Assembly (NCBI RefSeq): GCF_021129155.1
Contig: NZ_JAJOMC010000013.1
Span: forward strand, 23,841 to 87,840
Source: Arthrobacter sp. AK04
GTDB taxonomy: Bacteria > Actinomycetota > Actinomycetes > Actinomycetales > Micrococcaceae
Length of the DNA stretch: 64,000 bases
Direction of reading: 5' to 3'
In this document: piece after piece, positions 1 through 8,739 of the stretch
Position numbering within the stretch: the first letter of the stretch is position 1
How the letters are laid out: the number at the start of each line of letters is the position of its first letter
Notes under the pieces: model-generated
Database searches by the model: none
Told to the model about the DNA's origin: nothing
What the model saw: the letters and a program-made list of their open reading frames with translations, nothing else
Made by a program: the position numbers and the translations under genes

Positions 1-172
1 GAAGCAGCTCATTCGCCATGACCGAGGGAAGGCCCTCAACACGGGCGATGCCGTCACCAGCGGTAGATACGCGGCCGACCTCTACGCGTTCTGCGTTTCC
101 GGGTTCGTAGGACGCCGCGAACTCGTTCAGCGCATTACGGACGTCGTCGGCGTTGATGGTCAATTCGGCCAT
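1..172 (-). CDS. atpA: ATP synthase F1 subunit alpha, N-terminal fragment
   Basis: Only the first 57 codons are in the window; the gene continues past position 1. The translated start ([11 protein letters not shown], then [19 protein letters not shown]) matches the N-terminal beta-barrel of F1 alpha, the non-catalytic nucleotide-binding subunit of the ATP synthase head. It follows atpH with a 79-nt gap and is the last visible gene of the atp operon here. The start is the ATG ending at 172. Confidence 0.93.
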   Translation of the reverse strand, partial: MAELTINADDVRNALNEFAASYEPGNAERVEVGRVSTAGDGIARVEGLPSVMANELL

Positions 173-251
173 CTGCAGTCCCTGCTCTCCTGTTTTGTGA
201 TCACCGTTGCCGATGACCGGGGTTTCTATCAGTTTGTTTGTGCTTGTCCGG

Positions 252-1079
252 CTAGCCGGCCAGCTGGCGTTGCAGCTCGCCCAGCCTGGTGAGTACCGAA
301 GCGTCGAGCACTTCGTCACCGACCTGGACGCGGATGCCGCCAATGAGTGCCGGATCAACGTTGACGTTGATCTTCAGTTCCCGCCCGTACATGGCGTTCA
401 AGCCCGCCTGGAGGCGTGCAAGCTGCGTCTGCGTCAGGGGACGGGTCACATTGACCGTTGCAATCCAGCGCTGCTGGCGCTTGGCCGCAAGCTCCGCGAA
501 ACGTTCCACCAGCCGGGTGGGCTTGATGCCGCGGGGCTGGGTGACGGCCTGCCGGATGAGGACTTTTGCTTCCTCACTGGCGGCGGGCACCAGCTTTTCG
601 GCAAATGCCGACTTGGCAGCAGCGCTGGCCTGTGTTTCGGACAGAGCACGTTGTACCTCGTGGCTGGAGGCAACAGCCTGGTTGAAGGAGAACAGATCGT
701 TCTCCAGTTCTTCCAGGCCAGTGATTCCGGAGGCAGAAACGGCCGACTTGTTTTCGGCAACGGAAATGACCACCGTTGCGGCAAGAGTCTCGAGTGCATC
801 GCCGATGTCACGTGCGGTTGCCCAGCGCAAGCTGGCCAGTCCGCCCGCGATCTCTGCAGCATCAGCGGAGACTTTTCCGCCAACCAGCTGCCTGACCAGC
901 GCCGACTTTTCGTCACCGTTGCGGGACGGGTCAGTCAGGGCGCGGCGCAAGCCAGCCGAGCTGTCCACCATTCCCAGAATTCCGAAGAGTTCCTTTGCCA
1001 GCTGCAGCGACGCCGTCGGAAGCTTGGCTTCCAACGCTGTCAGCGCTGTTGCCAGCGATTCGCTCGATACGCCTGCCAT
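252..1079 (-). CDS. atpH: ATP synthase F1 subunit delta
   Basis: This 275-residue protein is the peripheral stalk subunit that joins F1 to the b subunits. At about 270 residues it is longer than the roughly 180-residue enterobacterial form, as is usual in actinobacteria. The conserved C-terminal OSCP/delta segment is visible ([20 protein letters not shown]). The start ATG shares its A with the atpF stop codon (TAATG), so translation is probably coupled. Confidence 0.95.
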   Translation of the reverse strand: MAGVSSESLATALTALEAKLPTASLQLAKELFGILGMVDSSAGLRRALTDPSRNGDEKSALVRQLVGGKVSADAAEIAGGLASLRWATARDIGDALETLAATVVISVAENKSAVSASGITGLEELENDLFSFNQAVASSHEVQRALSETQASAAAKSAFAEKLVPAASEEAKVLIRQAVTQPRGIKPTRLVERFAELAAKRQQRWIATVNVTRPLTQTQLARLQAGLNAMYGRELKINVNVDPALIGGIRVQVGDEVLDASVLTRLGELQRQLAG

Positions 1080-1630
1080 TACTTAGCTGCACCTGCGTTC
1101 TGGGTCTCCAGATCAGCCAGGAAACGGTCTACGACCCGAGCTGCGCGCTCGTCATCGTTGAGCGATTCGCCGACGATCCGGCCAGCCAGGGTGGTGGCCA
1201 GGGTGCCGACCTCTGAGCGCAGGGACACGACGGCCGCCTGGCGCTCGGATTCGATCTGTGCGTGCGCCTGGGCCGTGATGCGGGCAGACTCTGTAGCTGC
1301 CTTCTCCTTGAGATCCGCAAGGATCTGGGCACCTTCGGCGCGGGCTTCCTCACGGATGCGGTTGGCTTCGGTGCGGGCGTCGGTCAGCTGCTGCTTGTAC
1401 TCTTCGAGTGCAGCAGAAGCCTCAGCCTGGGCCTTTTCAGCCTTTGCAATGCCGCCTTCAATGGCCTCAGCACGCTCGGCGAAGGTCTTTTCGAACATCG
1501 GGACAACGAACTTGACCACGATGAACATGAGGATGGCAAAGCCCACGAGGACAACGCCCATTTCCCAGACATTGGGAACCAGGGGGTTGACTTCGCCCTC
1601 AGTGGCGGCTGAGATGATCAGCTGATTCAT
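1079..1630 (-). CDS. atpF: ATP synthase F0 subunit b
   Basis: This 183-residue protein is the membrane-anchored stator stalk of the F-type ATP synthase. One transmembrane helix lies near residues 22-45 (MGVVLVGFAILMFIVVKFVV), followed by a long charged, Ala/Glu/Arg-rich helix predicted to form the b-b dimer coiled coil. It lies between atpE and atpH in the usual operon order and overlaps atpH by one base. Confidence 0.96.
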   Translation of the reverse strand: MNQLIISAATEGEVNPLVPNVWEMGVVLVGFAILMFIVVKFVVPMFEKTFAERAEAIEGGIAKAEKAQAEASAALEEYKQQLTDARTEANRIREEARAEGAQILADLKEKAATESARITAQAHAQIESERQAAVVSLRSEVGTLATTLAGRIVGESLNDDERAARVVDRFLADLETQNAGAAK

Positions 1631-1682
1631 ATTTCACCCGTCCTTTTCTACTCGGTTCTGTAAGTTCGCTTCGCTCTAAGGA

Positions 1683-1886
1683 CTAGAGAACGAAGGCGAA
1701 GACCAGGCCGAGGATGGCGAGGGCTTCGGTGAGCGCAAGGCCGAGGAATGCGATCGGCTGCAGGACGCGCTGTGCTTCCGGCTGGCGTGCAACGCCGTTG
1801 ATGTAGGCAGCGAATACGAGGCCAACACCGATACCACCGCCGATTGCGGACAGACCGTAACCTACGAGGTTGAGATTGCCTTCCAT
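1683..1886 (-). CDS. atpE: ATP synthase F0 subunit c (proteolipid)
   Basis: This 67-residue hairpin protein forms the proton-driven rotor ring. Two hydrophobic helices are joined by the polar loop ARQPEAQ, and the proton-carrying carboxylate is Glu54 in [12 protein letters not shown] chose the ATG at 1886 because AAAGGAAG lies a few bases upstream and the protein then begins [11 protein letters not shown] like other actinobacterial c subunits. A start 27 nt upstream would add nine residues unlikely to belong. Confidence 0.95.
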   Translation of the reverse strand: MEGNLNLVGYGLSAIGGGIGVGLVFAAYINGVARQPEAQRVLQPIAFLGLALTEALAILGLVFAFVL

Positions 1887-1993
1887 TTTTCTTCCTTTCA
1901 AGATGCCACCCATGTGGCAGGTTGTTTGGGTTGCTCTATCCCCGCGAGGGGAAGTCTTTGTGTGCCTTCCGGCACGGTGCCGTGCGGCGGTGC

Positions 1994-2794
1994 CTAGTGG
2001 CTGTCGGCGTGAAGCGCGCCTTCGATGTAGATCGCGGTCAGCAGGGTAAAGACGTAGGCCTGCAGGACCATGATCAGTGCTTCAAGCATGTACATGGCGA
2101 TCGCGCCGCCGAGGACCAGGAGCGAGGATCCCTTGAGCAGGATGTTCTCCTGCATGACGAGGAATTCGATGCCGTAGCCGGCGATCATCACGATGAGGTG
2201 GCCTGCCAGCATGGTGGCGAACAGACGGAGGCTGTGGGTGACCGGCCGGACCAGGAAGTTGGAGATGATCTCGATCGGGATCACGATCGGAAGGATGTAC
2301 CAGGGAACACCTGAGGGCACAGTGGCCAGTTTGAAGTAACGGAGGCCGTTCTTCTTGACGCCGATGGCGATCCAGGTGAAGTAGACGATGCCCGCCAGCA
2401 CGTAGGCCCCGCCCACGTGGGAGAAGGTGGGGAGCTGGAAGAACGGGATGGCGCCGTAGATGTTGTTCACCAGGATGAAGAAGAAGAGGCTGAACAACAG
2501 CGGGACGTACTTGATGAAGTCCTTGCCGCCGATGATGTCCTTGGCGATTCCGTTGCGGACGAAGCCGTAGGCGGCCTCGCCGGCGAACTGGAGTTTGCCG
2601 GGTACCAGCTGCTGCTTGCGTGCAGCGAGCACGAAGAAGACGGCGATAAAGACGACAGAGAGGAGGACCAGCAGCATCTGCTTGGAGAATCCTTCTGCGG
2701 CACCCCACGGCAGGATTGCCGGCAAATGCATTTCGTTAATACCAGGAGGAGTGAACTCTCCTGAATCTTGGGCCGGGAGCGCAAGCGCGATCAA
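1994..2794 (-). CDS. atpB: ATP synthase F0 subunit a
   Basis: This 266-residue multispanning membrane protein forms the proton half-channels against the c ring. The conserved [13 protein letters not shown] segment carries the essential arginine. The start appears to be TTG at 2794, preceded by AGAGGA with about six bases of spacing. It is the first core structural gene of the operon, after the two atpI-like genes and before atpE. Confidence 0.95.
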   Translation of the reverse strand: MIALALPAQDSGEFTPPGINEMHLPAILPWGAAEGFSKQMLLVLLSVVFIAVFFVLAARKQQLVPGKLQFAGEAAYGFVRNGIAKDIIGGKDFIKYVPLLFSLFFFILVNNIYGAIPFFQLPTFSHVGGAYVLAGIVYFTWIAIGVKKNGLRYFKLATVPSGVPWYILPIVIPIEIISNFLVRPVTHSLRLFATMLAGHLIVMIAGYGIEFLVMQENILLKGSSLLVLGGAIAMYMLEALIMVLQAYVFTLLTAIYIEGALHADSH

Positions 2795-2875
2795 CGCGTT
2801 TCCTCTCTGCAGTGTCCATCATTGGGCGTTGGGCGGGGACCGGCAGCCTGATGGCCTGCTGTTCCCCCTGTGAAA

Positions 2876-3214
2876 TTATTTGGCATTAGTGTCGCCGTCC
2901 TGGGACGGCCCGCTGGCAGCATGGCGCTCCCCAGCGTTGTTTCGAGAACTGGTAAGGCCATGCATGTGGGAAAGGTAAAAACCTCCGACGGCTCCAAGCA
3001 GAGCGCCTGCGAGCACAATCCAGCGCGTTCCCCACACGTAATCCAGTCCCCACCCTATCAAACTCCAGACGATGATTCCGCCAATGATGTAGCTGAATAC
3101 GGCCATGCCGCCGTTGTATCCGCCGCTGGTTCCGTCGCCTGATACACCGGGAGCGGAACCGCTCGATCCGCCATTGCCGTTGCGGCCTTCATTGGGCTTC
3201 TTCGGATCACGCAT
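2876..3214 (-). CDS. AtpZ/AtpI-like small membrane protein of the ATP synthase operon
   Basis: This 112-residue protein has a hydrophilic Gly/Ser/Asn-rich N-terminus (about residues 1-35), then two transmembrane helices (FSYIIGGIIVWSLIGWGLDY and WIVLAGALLGAVGGFYL), a layout like AtpZ/F0F1-ATPase-associated proteins. Those are thought to help c-ring assembly or ion uptake. It starts at ATG 3214, eight bases inside the end of the upstream atpI-like gene, so translation is probably coupled. The family call rests on topology and position rather than a clear motif. Confidence 0.75.
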   Translation of the reverse strand: MRDPKKPNEGRNGNGGSSGSAPGVSGDGTSGGYNGGMAVFSYIIGGIIVWSLIGWGLDYVWGTRWIVLAGALLGAVGGFYLSHMHGLTSSRNNAGERHAASGPSQDGDTNAK

Positions 3215-3689
3215 CGGGGTTTTCCTTGGTTTGTGGATCGTTGTAAATCTGGAGGCGCGCTTTGCTGAAACCGTAGATCTCAGCAGCCTGCCACAGCACC
3301 ACGGCGGTGACAGCACCGGCAACAAACCAGCGCCCGTCCAGCCACTGCGGCGCTCCGACGACGAACAGGACGACGGCGAAGCCGACCACCTTGACGAAGT
3401 AGGTTGCCACGAACATTCCGATGGCTCCGGAGGGGTTGGTGCGGCCCACGAAGTGCCCCACGAGGAGGCTGATCCCGAAGAACAGCATCACCAGCAGGCC
3501 ACCGGACGTACTGGACAGCGCCCCGTCCATGCCATCCAGCAGCAAGGCCAGGACAGCGCAAAGAAGTAATCCGAACGCCGAAGCGATCGAGCTCAGCTTG
3601 AGGAGGTGCAGCCAGAGTGACGGCGTGGGGCCGGATGCGCCAACGTTTCCGTTGCCGGACAGCGGTCCGGACTCGGCGTTGGAGGTCAT
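3207..3689 (-). CDS. atpI: AtpI-like integral membrane protein (ATP synthase I family)
   Basis: This 160-residue protein is predicted to have four transmembrane helices (around LSSIASAFGLLLCAVLALLL, GGLLVMLFFGISLLVGHFVG, FVATYFVKVVGFAVVLFVVG and FVAGAVTAVVLWQAAEIYG). That topology and its place at the head of the atp operon fit the ATP synthase I protein, a non-essential factor in rotor assembly. Its end overlaps the next gene by eight bases. The function is inferred from position and topology. Confidence 0.75.
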   Translation of the reverse strand: MTSNAESGPLSGNGNVGASGPTPSLWLHLLKLSSIASAFGLLLCAVLALLLDGMDGALSSTSGGLLVMLFFGISLLVGHFVGRTNPSGAIGMFVATYFVKVVGFAVVLFVVGAPQWLDGRWFVAGAVTAVVLWQAAEIYGFSKARLQIYNDPQTKENPDA

Positions 3690-3762
3690 TCGATCCCAAT
3701 CGTCGGCACCTGCGGCAGATCATCAACAGGCTGTGTGGAGGGGCAGCTTTGGCTGCTCCTAA

Positions 3763-3788
3763 ATTCTACATGAGATAGAAATATTTCT
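3763..3788 (-). promoter_or_regulatory. Possible atp operon promoter with adjacent palindrome
   Basis: On the minus strand a TAGAAT -10-like hexamer (3768-3763) lies about 75 bases before the atpI-like start. Just upstream is the perfect 12-base palindrome AGAAATATTTCT (3777-3788). No good -35 hexamer is visible. This 108-base gap is the only place before the atp genes where a promoter separate from wecA would fit. Confidence 0.4.
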
Positions 3789-3797
3789 GGACGGACG

Positions 3798-4910
3798 TTA
3801 CGCCCGGGTCTCTTCGCCCCGGCGTGCCAGGTAGGGCCAGGCAGTGACGAGGCCCATGACCAGGGTGGCGAAGAGGTCAATGGACAGTACGATCTGCCAC
3901 GGGAAGATGGCGAAGGCCAGTCCCCCGAAGGAGAGGATGGCGGTCCAGAGGTACATCAGGATGACTGCCGTGCGGTGCGAATAGCCGATGTCCAGGAGCT
4001 TGTGGTGCAGGTGGCCGCGGTCGGCGGACCAGGGTGAGCGGCCGCGGGCAGTCCGTCGGACCACGGCCAGGCCAAGGTCCAGCAGCGGAAGGAAGAGGAC
4101 CGCGAACGGAAGCAGGATGGGAATCACGGTGGAGATGCCGTTGACCCTGTCGTAGAGTCCCGACGTGATTTGTCCCGTGGACACCACACCGGCGGAGGCC
4201 ATCAGCAGCCCGATCAGCATGGCGCCGGAATCGCCCATGAAGATCTTGGACGGAAACCAGTTGTGCGGCAGGAAGCCCAGGCAGCTCCCCACCAGGACGG
4301 CGGTTATGAGGGTGGCGAGGTCTGAATAGTCCAGCAGGACCGCATTGCGGTGCACCCAGTACGCGGTGAAGAAGAACGCAGTGCCGCCGATGATGGCGAC
4401 ACCCGCGGCAAGGCCGTCCAGCCCGTCGATGAAGTTGAAGGCATTCATCGTGGTGACAATCAACCCGGCGGTCAACAGGACCCGGACTGTTTCATTCTCG
4501 AGGTAGACCGGTTCGGGAACCCAGGGGACGATGCTCATCTGGACTCCCCAGGTGGCCACGGTCAGGCCTGCGATGCTCTGGCCGATCAGCTTTACCCACC
4601 ACCGGATGTCCAGCAGGTCATCGGCGACGCCCACCAGGACAATGACTGCAGCGCCTGCGAGGACACCCCAGGGCGAGAAGTTGTTCCGGTAGATGTCCTT
4701 CACGAAAAACGATTGGCTGGCAACGATGAGGGCCACCATAACGCCGAGGAAGATCGCCACGCCGCCCAGGCGGGACACGGGAATGGAGTGCATGTCGCGG
4801 CTGCGGATGGGCATGTGGAGCTCGAGCCGGTGGCCGACGACCCGTGCCCCCCACGTCGCCGCGTAGGACACAACGGCAGCCGTCAGTCCCATCAGCAGGT
4901 ACATGATCAT
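3798..4910 (-). CDS. wecA: WecA-type polyprenyl-phosphate N-acetylhexosamine-1-phosphate transferase
   Basis: This 370-residue member of the MraY/WecA family transfers GlcNAc-1-phosphate (inferred sugar) to decaprenyl phosphate, the first lipid-linked step of wall glycan or linker synthesis. About ten membrane helices are visible. The family motifs are present: VGVADDLLDIRWW (Mg-binding DDxxD), NAFNFIDGLDGLAAG and GHLHHKLLDIG. I chose ATG 4910, which gives the usual family length; the open frame runs 51 codons further upstream without family-like sequence. Actinobacteria often carry this gene just upstream of the atp operon, as here. Confidence 0.9.
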   Translation of the reverse strand: MIMYLLMGLTAAVVSYAATWGARVVGHRLELHMPIRSRDMHSIPVSRLGGVAIFLGVMVALIVASQSFFVKDIYRNNFSPWGVLAGAAVIVLVGVADDLLDIRWWVKLIGQSIAGLTVATWGVQMSIVPWVPEPVYLENETVRVLLTAGLIVTTMNAFNFIDGLDGLAAGVAIIGGTAFFFTAYWVHRNAVLLDYSDLATLITAVLVGSCLGFLPHNWFPSKIFMGDSGAMLIGLLMASAGVVSTGQITSGLYDRVNGISTVIPILLPFAVLFLPLLDLGLAVVRRTARGRSPWSADRGHLHHKLLDIGYSHRTAVILMYLWTAILSFGGLAFAIFPWQIVLSIDLFATLVMGLVTAWPYLARRGEETRA

Positions 4911-5196
4911 GGGGCGGGTTCCGTTTCCGGGGGGACGCTGGAGGCAGGCAACGGCGCTGGCAGCTGGTCCTTGGGTATGGGGCTCACTGGCCGGGAATCT
5001 GTTCTTCGATAAATGAAACTTCTCCGTCGCCGAGCGCGCGGCAGGCAGCGCGTATTTCCTCATACGCAGTGCCGTACAGGGCTGTATTACAGTGGACTCT
5101 AGTCAAAGATACTAGCGCCAACAGCTTCATGGCTTCGCGCCACACTGGCGCATTGCGAGCGGGGAAATCCCTGTCAGCCATGCTGAAAGGACCCCC

Positions 5197-6096
5197 ATGA
5201 CCCCCCGCATAGCAGTTGCTGCCGTGACCTTCGACAGGCCGAAGGAACTTGCTGTCCTGCTGGATTCCATCAACGCCCAGACGGCTGCGGTGGACACAAT
5301 CTGCCTTGTTGACAGCGGCAAGACCCCGGCGCGCGAAGCAGCCGGATTGCATCCGAACGTCGACTACGTCCGTTCGGAGGCCAACCTTGGCGGTGCGGGC
5401 GGCTTCGCCCTGGCAGCGCTCAAGGCAGTGGCCAGCGGCGCCAGGTGGATCTGGATGATGGACGACGACGCCGAGCCGGCAGATCCTGAATGCCTCGCCA
5501 CGCTGCTGCGTGAGGCTGAGGCACGGGACCTTGAGGCGGTGGTTCCGCTTGTGACCGCGCCCGGCCAGCCGGACCGGCTTTCCTTCTTCTTCCGCCTTGA
5601 CGGCAAGGTGACGCACAGCCGCGCCGAGGTGGAGAAGCTTGGCTTCCTCCCCAACGACGGCCACTTCTTCAACGGAGCGCTGATCCGCTCCGATGTCTTC
5701 TTCAAAGTGGGTCTGCCGGACATGCGGCTGTTTATCCGTGGCGACGAAGTGGACTTCACCATCCGGCTGCGCAAGGCGGGCATCAGGTTTGGCACCGTGA
5801 CCACCACAGCCATCACCCACCCGCATGCGTTTTCCGAAACCCAGCATGTGTTTGGCGCAGGCTGGCACGTCATCGTTCCGGAGTCCGCGTTCAAGCGCTA
5901 CTACTATTACCGGAACCGCGGCTACCTGATCCGCCGCTACTTCCGTGTCCGCTCTTTTGTTGCGGACGTGGGCGGCTATGTGGGCTACTTCGCGCAGCGG
6001 CGGGACCTGCGGGGGTTCGTCGGCTGGGCCAAGTCCTTCACCACCGGCCTGCGCGGCAAGGGCTTTGCCCCGCTGGAGGACCAGAAGTTCCAGTGA
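5197..6096 (+). CDS. Family 2 glycosyltransferase, GlfT1/rhamnosyl-type
   Basis: This 299-residue GT-A enzyme has the nucleotide-sugar fold start (IAVAAVTFDRP), a metal-binding run WIWMMDDDAEP and an acceptor-side motif FIRGDEVDFTIRL. These resemble actinobacterial galactofuranosyl- and rhamnosyltransferases that build wall polysaccharide. GAAAGGA sits before the ATG. It is on the opposite strand from everything around it, divergent from wecA and convergent with the WecG-like gene, which suggests an insertion into the tsaC-wecA interval. Donor and acceptor sugars cannot be read from sequence. Confidence 0.8.
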   Translation: MTPRIAVAAVTFDRPKELAVLLDSINAQTAAVDTICLVDSGKTPAREAAGLHPNVDYVRSEANLGGAGGFALAALKAVASGARWIWMMDDDAEPADPECLATLLREAEARDLEAVVPLVTAPGQPDRLSFFFRLDGKVTHSRAEVEKLGFLPNDGHFFNGALIRSDVFFKVGLPDMRLFIRGDEVDFTIRLRKAGIRFGTVTTTAITHPHAFSETQHVFGAGWHVIVPESAFKRYYYYRNRGYLIRRYFRVRSFVADVGGYVGYFAQRRDLRGFVGWAKSFTTGLRGKGFAPLEDQKFQ

Positions 6097-6118
6097 CGTA
6101 CCTCCGGTCAGACGGCTT

Positions 6119-6895
6119 TTACCTGCCGGGCCTGGGGATCTGCCGCTTCAAGTGCCGGTTTCCCAGGAGCCACAGCAGGACCCAGGGCTCTCCGAGCACG
6201 CGGTAGGCAACACGTCGGGGATGCAGCAGAAGCCGCCAGGCCCATTCCAGCCCCATCCGGCCCAGCCAGCGCGGTGCAAGTTTCTGGAAGCCGGCCAGCT
6301 GTTCGATTGCTCCCCCCACGGCGCAATAGATGGCAGGCGGCATGTCGCCCAGGCGCCGCTGCAGGACTTCCTCCTGCAGGGGCATGCCCAGGCCCAGCAG
6401 GACAAGCTGCGGCTGCTGCGCGTGCAGCCACGCCACAGCCCGGTCTTCGAGGTCCCCGTTCCAGCCCTCACCGGGCAGTCCCGCCACCCGGGCTCCGGGA
6501 ACAATCGACTCCAGTTGCCTAACGGCCGCAGCATTTGCCTCGGCGCCGGCGCCGATCACTGCAATCCGCTCCAGACCGTGAACCTTGCCCAGCGCCGGAA
6601 GCCAGTCTGTGGTGCCCAGCCGGTAGTCCATGACCGGCCCTTCGGCTTTACCGGTCCTCCCCCACAACCAGAGCACGGGTGCACCATCCAGCAAAACTAC
6701 GTCGCTGCGCTGGTAGAGGTTCCGGAAGCCTTCATCCGAGAGCGTCAGCGTCACGCTGTGCAGGTTGTGCCCCAGCACCGTGCGCGTGGAGCCTTCCTCG
6801 ACGAAGCGGCTGAGTTCCGCCACCAGCTCGGGAACCCGGAGCGGTGTCGCATCAACCTCCAGGACCGGAATCCGCTGGCGGTCCAGAGCCATCAC
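6119..6895 (-). CDS. WecG/TagA/CpsF family glycosyltransferase
   Basis: This 258-residue protein matches the WecG/TagA family, which adds an N-acetylhexosaminuronic acid or ManNAc residue to a polyprenyl-diphosphate-GlcNAc made by a WecA-type enzyme. Visible motifs are LLDGAPVLWLWGR, the GWNGDLED region and LVLLGLGMPLQEEVLQR (nucleotide-sugar site). The start is GTG 6895 or ATG 6892; both overlap the tsaC stop, so the two are co-translated. With wecA close by, the pair probably makes a lipid-linked disaccharide for a teichoic-acid-like or secondary wall polymer. Confidence 0.82.
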   Translation of the reverse strand: MMALDRQRIPVLEVDATPLRVPELVAELSRFVEEGSTRTVLGHNLHSVTLTLSDEGFRNLYQRSDVVLLDGAPVLWLWGRTGKAEGPVMDYRLGTTDWLPALGKVHGLERIAVIGAGAEANAAAVRQLESIVPGARVAGLPGEGWNGDLEDRAVAWLHAQQPQLVLLGLGMPLQEEVLQRRLGDMPPAIYCAVGGAIEQLAGFQKLAPRWLGRMGLEWAWRLLLHPRRVAYRVLGEPWVLLWLLGNRHLKRQIPRPGR

Positions 6896-7833
6896 GGTTC
6901 AGGGTCCCGAACCGGCGCCGGGGCAGCAGCAGACGAAGGTTTGGCCGCTGCTGGGTCAACCGCGGAGGAACCGGATGCCGCCGGCTGAACCGGTTCAGCT
7001 GCGGACTCGTCAGCAGCGTCAGCCCGGACTCCTGGAATCCCGTCCGAGGCAGACTCAGCAGCAGGAGATTCGACAGCAGGAGGCACAACGGCCGGAGACT
7101 CGTTGGCGGGTGCAGGTTCTTCCGTTGCTTTTGACGGCGTTGCTTCCACCGGTTCCTCTTCAGCCATGGGGATCTCTCCGAGGCCCAGGACGCCGGGTAC
7201 GTGTTCACGAAGCTGGTCCAGGGTCACCGCACCGTTGCGGACCACGCGCAGGTGCGGACCCGTGGCATCGACGATCGTGGAGGGCACCGCTGCTTCTCCT
7301 TCGATCGGCCGGAAGCCGCCTTCAAGGTAGACCTCCACGGAGTCAGCCAGCTGTTCGCGCGCGGCTGCAGCGGTCTGTCCGGGGGCATGGCCGGTGCGAT
7401 TGGCCGAGGAAACGGCCAGGGGGCCGGTCAAAGTCAGGAGCTCCTGGGCGATCTCATCGTCCGGCATGCGGAGTGCCACCGTGCCTTTGGTCTCGCCAAG
7501 GTCCCAGTCCAGGGAAGGCTGCGCGTGCAGGATGAGGGTTAGGCCGCCGGGCCAGAAAGCCTCCGCCAGTTTGCGGGCGTCGGCCGACACTTCCGTGGCG
7601 AGGCCGTCCAGGGCGTTGATCCGCGGGATCAGCACGGGCGGCGGCATGGTGCGGCTGCGTCCCTTGGACACCAGCAGCATTGTCACGGCCTGGGGCGAGA
7701 AGGCATCGGCGGCAATCCCGTAGACCGTGTCCGTGGGAAAGACCACGCACTTCTTTTCGCTGATGGCACGCTGGGCGTGCTCGAGTCCCTTGGCGCGCTC
7801 GTCGTCACTGGTGCAGTTGTAGGTAGTGGTCAC
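6892..7833 (-). CDS. tsaC: L-threonylcarbamoyladenylate synthase with long disordered C-terminal tail
   Basis: The N-terminal ~205 residues are a Sua5/YrdC domain, which makes threonylcarbamoyl-AMP for the t6A37 base of ANN-decoding tRNAs. Typical segments are CVVFPTDTVYGIAADAFSP, FWPGGLTLIL and VSSANRTGHAP. The remaining ~100 residues are an Ala/Glu/Pro/Ser-rich low-complexity tail that the usual 190-220-residue family lacks. It follows prmC in the operon with a 12-base gap and overlaps the next gene. The start is GTG. Confidence 0.93.
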   Translation of the reverse strand: MTTTYNCTSDDERAKGLEHAQRAISEKKCVVFPTDTVYGIAADAFSPQAVTMLLVSKGRSRTMPPPVLIPRINALDGLATEVSADARKLAEAFWPGGLTLILHAQPSLDWDLGETKGTVALRMPDDEIAQELLTLTGPLAVSSANRTGHAPGQTAAAAREQLADSVEVYLEGGFRPIEGEAAVPSTIVDATGPHLRVVRNGAVTLDQLREHVPGVLGLGEIPMAEEEPVEATPSKATEEPAPANESPAVVPPAVESPAAESASDGIPGVRADAADESAAEPVQPAASGSSAVDPAAAKPSSAAAPAPVRDPEP

Positions 7834-7845
7834 TCGCCTATTCTT

Positions 7846-8718
7846 TCATTCGCTGTGGTCCGGATCCGCGAGCAGGGCGCTGGTGGCGCGCTCCTTGCCG
7901 TTGAGGTCCAGGTGCGTCCTGATTCCGGTCCAGTTTCCTGAACCCGCCAAATGGTCAGAAATCCATCCCGCCTGGACTTCTGCGTGCTCCATCACAAAGT
8001 AGCCGCCCGGGCGCAGGAGGCGGGCGGCGGAGGCAGCGGCCGCCGTCGGAAGTTCCATGCCGTCCGCTCCCCCGCCATACAGCGCCTCAGGCGGATCATG
8101 GAGGGCGACTTCCGGCTCGTTGGGGACGGCTTCGGCGGGGATGTACGGCGGGTTGGACACCACGACGTCGAAAGTCCCGTCCAGCTCGGGCAGCGCGTTC
8201 CGCAGGTCCCCCAGGACAAGCCGGACACCCAGCGGGCCCAGGTTTTTTGCTGCCCATGCATGGGCGAAGGGGCTGAACTCGACGGCGTGCACCTCCGCGC
8301 CCGGCACTTCGTGGGCGATGGAGCCTGCGATGGCGCCGGAGCCCGTCCCGAGGTCGACGATCCTCGGGTGGGCCATCCCCCGGACGTGGTCGATGACCAG
8401 CTGCACCACCGATTCGGTCTCGGGGCGGGGCACGAAAACGCCGGGGCCAACGGCCAGTTCGAGGTAGCGGAAATACGCCACCCCGGTGATGTGCTGCAGC
8501 GGTACGCGGCTGGCGCGCTCCGCCACCAGCGCCGCATAGCCTTCCGGCGCGGGTGCATCCCCCAGCATCATGGCACGCAGCCGGCCGAGCCCGACGTTCA
8601 GCAGGTGGTCCGCCAGCAGCTCCGCGTCCACCCGCGGACTGGGGACGCCGGCGTCACGGAGTATGTCCGTTGCCTCGCTGACGGCGTCCGCGAGCGACTG
8701 GCCTGGCTCGAGTGTCAT
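7846..8718 (-). CDS. prmC: Release factor glutamine N5-methyltransferase
   Basis: This 290-residue enzyme methylates the GGQ glutamine of class 1 peptide release factors using S-adenosylmethionine. The class I methyltransferase glycine motif is IVDLGTGSGAIAGSIA and the substrate-binding motif is VVSNPPYIPAE. It lies 21 bases after prfA, its substrate's gene, the classical arrangement. Residues 1-80 form the helical release-factor-binding domain. Confidence 0.95.
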   Translation of the reverse strand: MTLEPGQSLADAVSEATDILRDAGVPSPRVDAELLADHLLNVGLGRLRAMMLGDAPAPEGYAALVAERASRVPLQHITGVAYFRYLELAVGPGVFVPRPETESVVQLVIDHVRGMAHPRIVDLGTGSGAIAGSIAHEVPGAEVHAVEFSPFAHAWAAKNLGPLGVRLVLGDLRNALPELDGTFDVVVSNPPYIPAEAVPNEPEVALHDPPEALYGGGADGMELPTAAAASAARLLRPGGYFVMEHAEVQAGWISDHLAGSGNWTGIRTHLDLNGKERATSALLADPDHSE

Positions 8719-8739
8719 GTCTGCTATGTGCCGAAAGGA

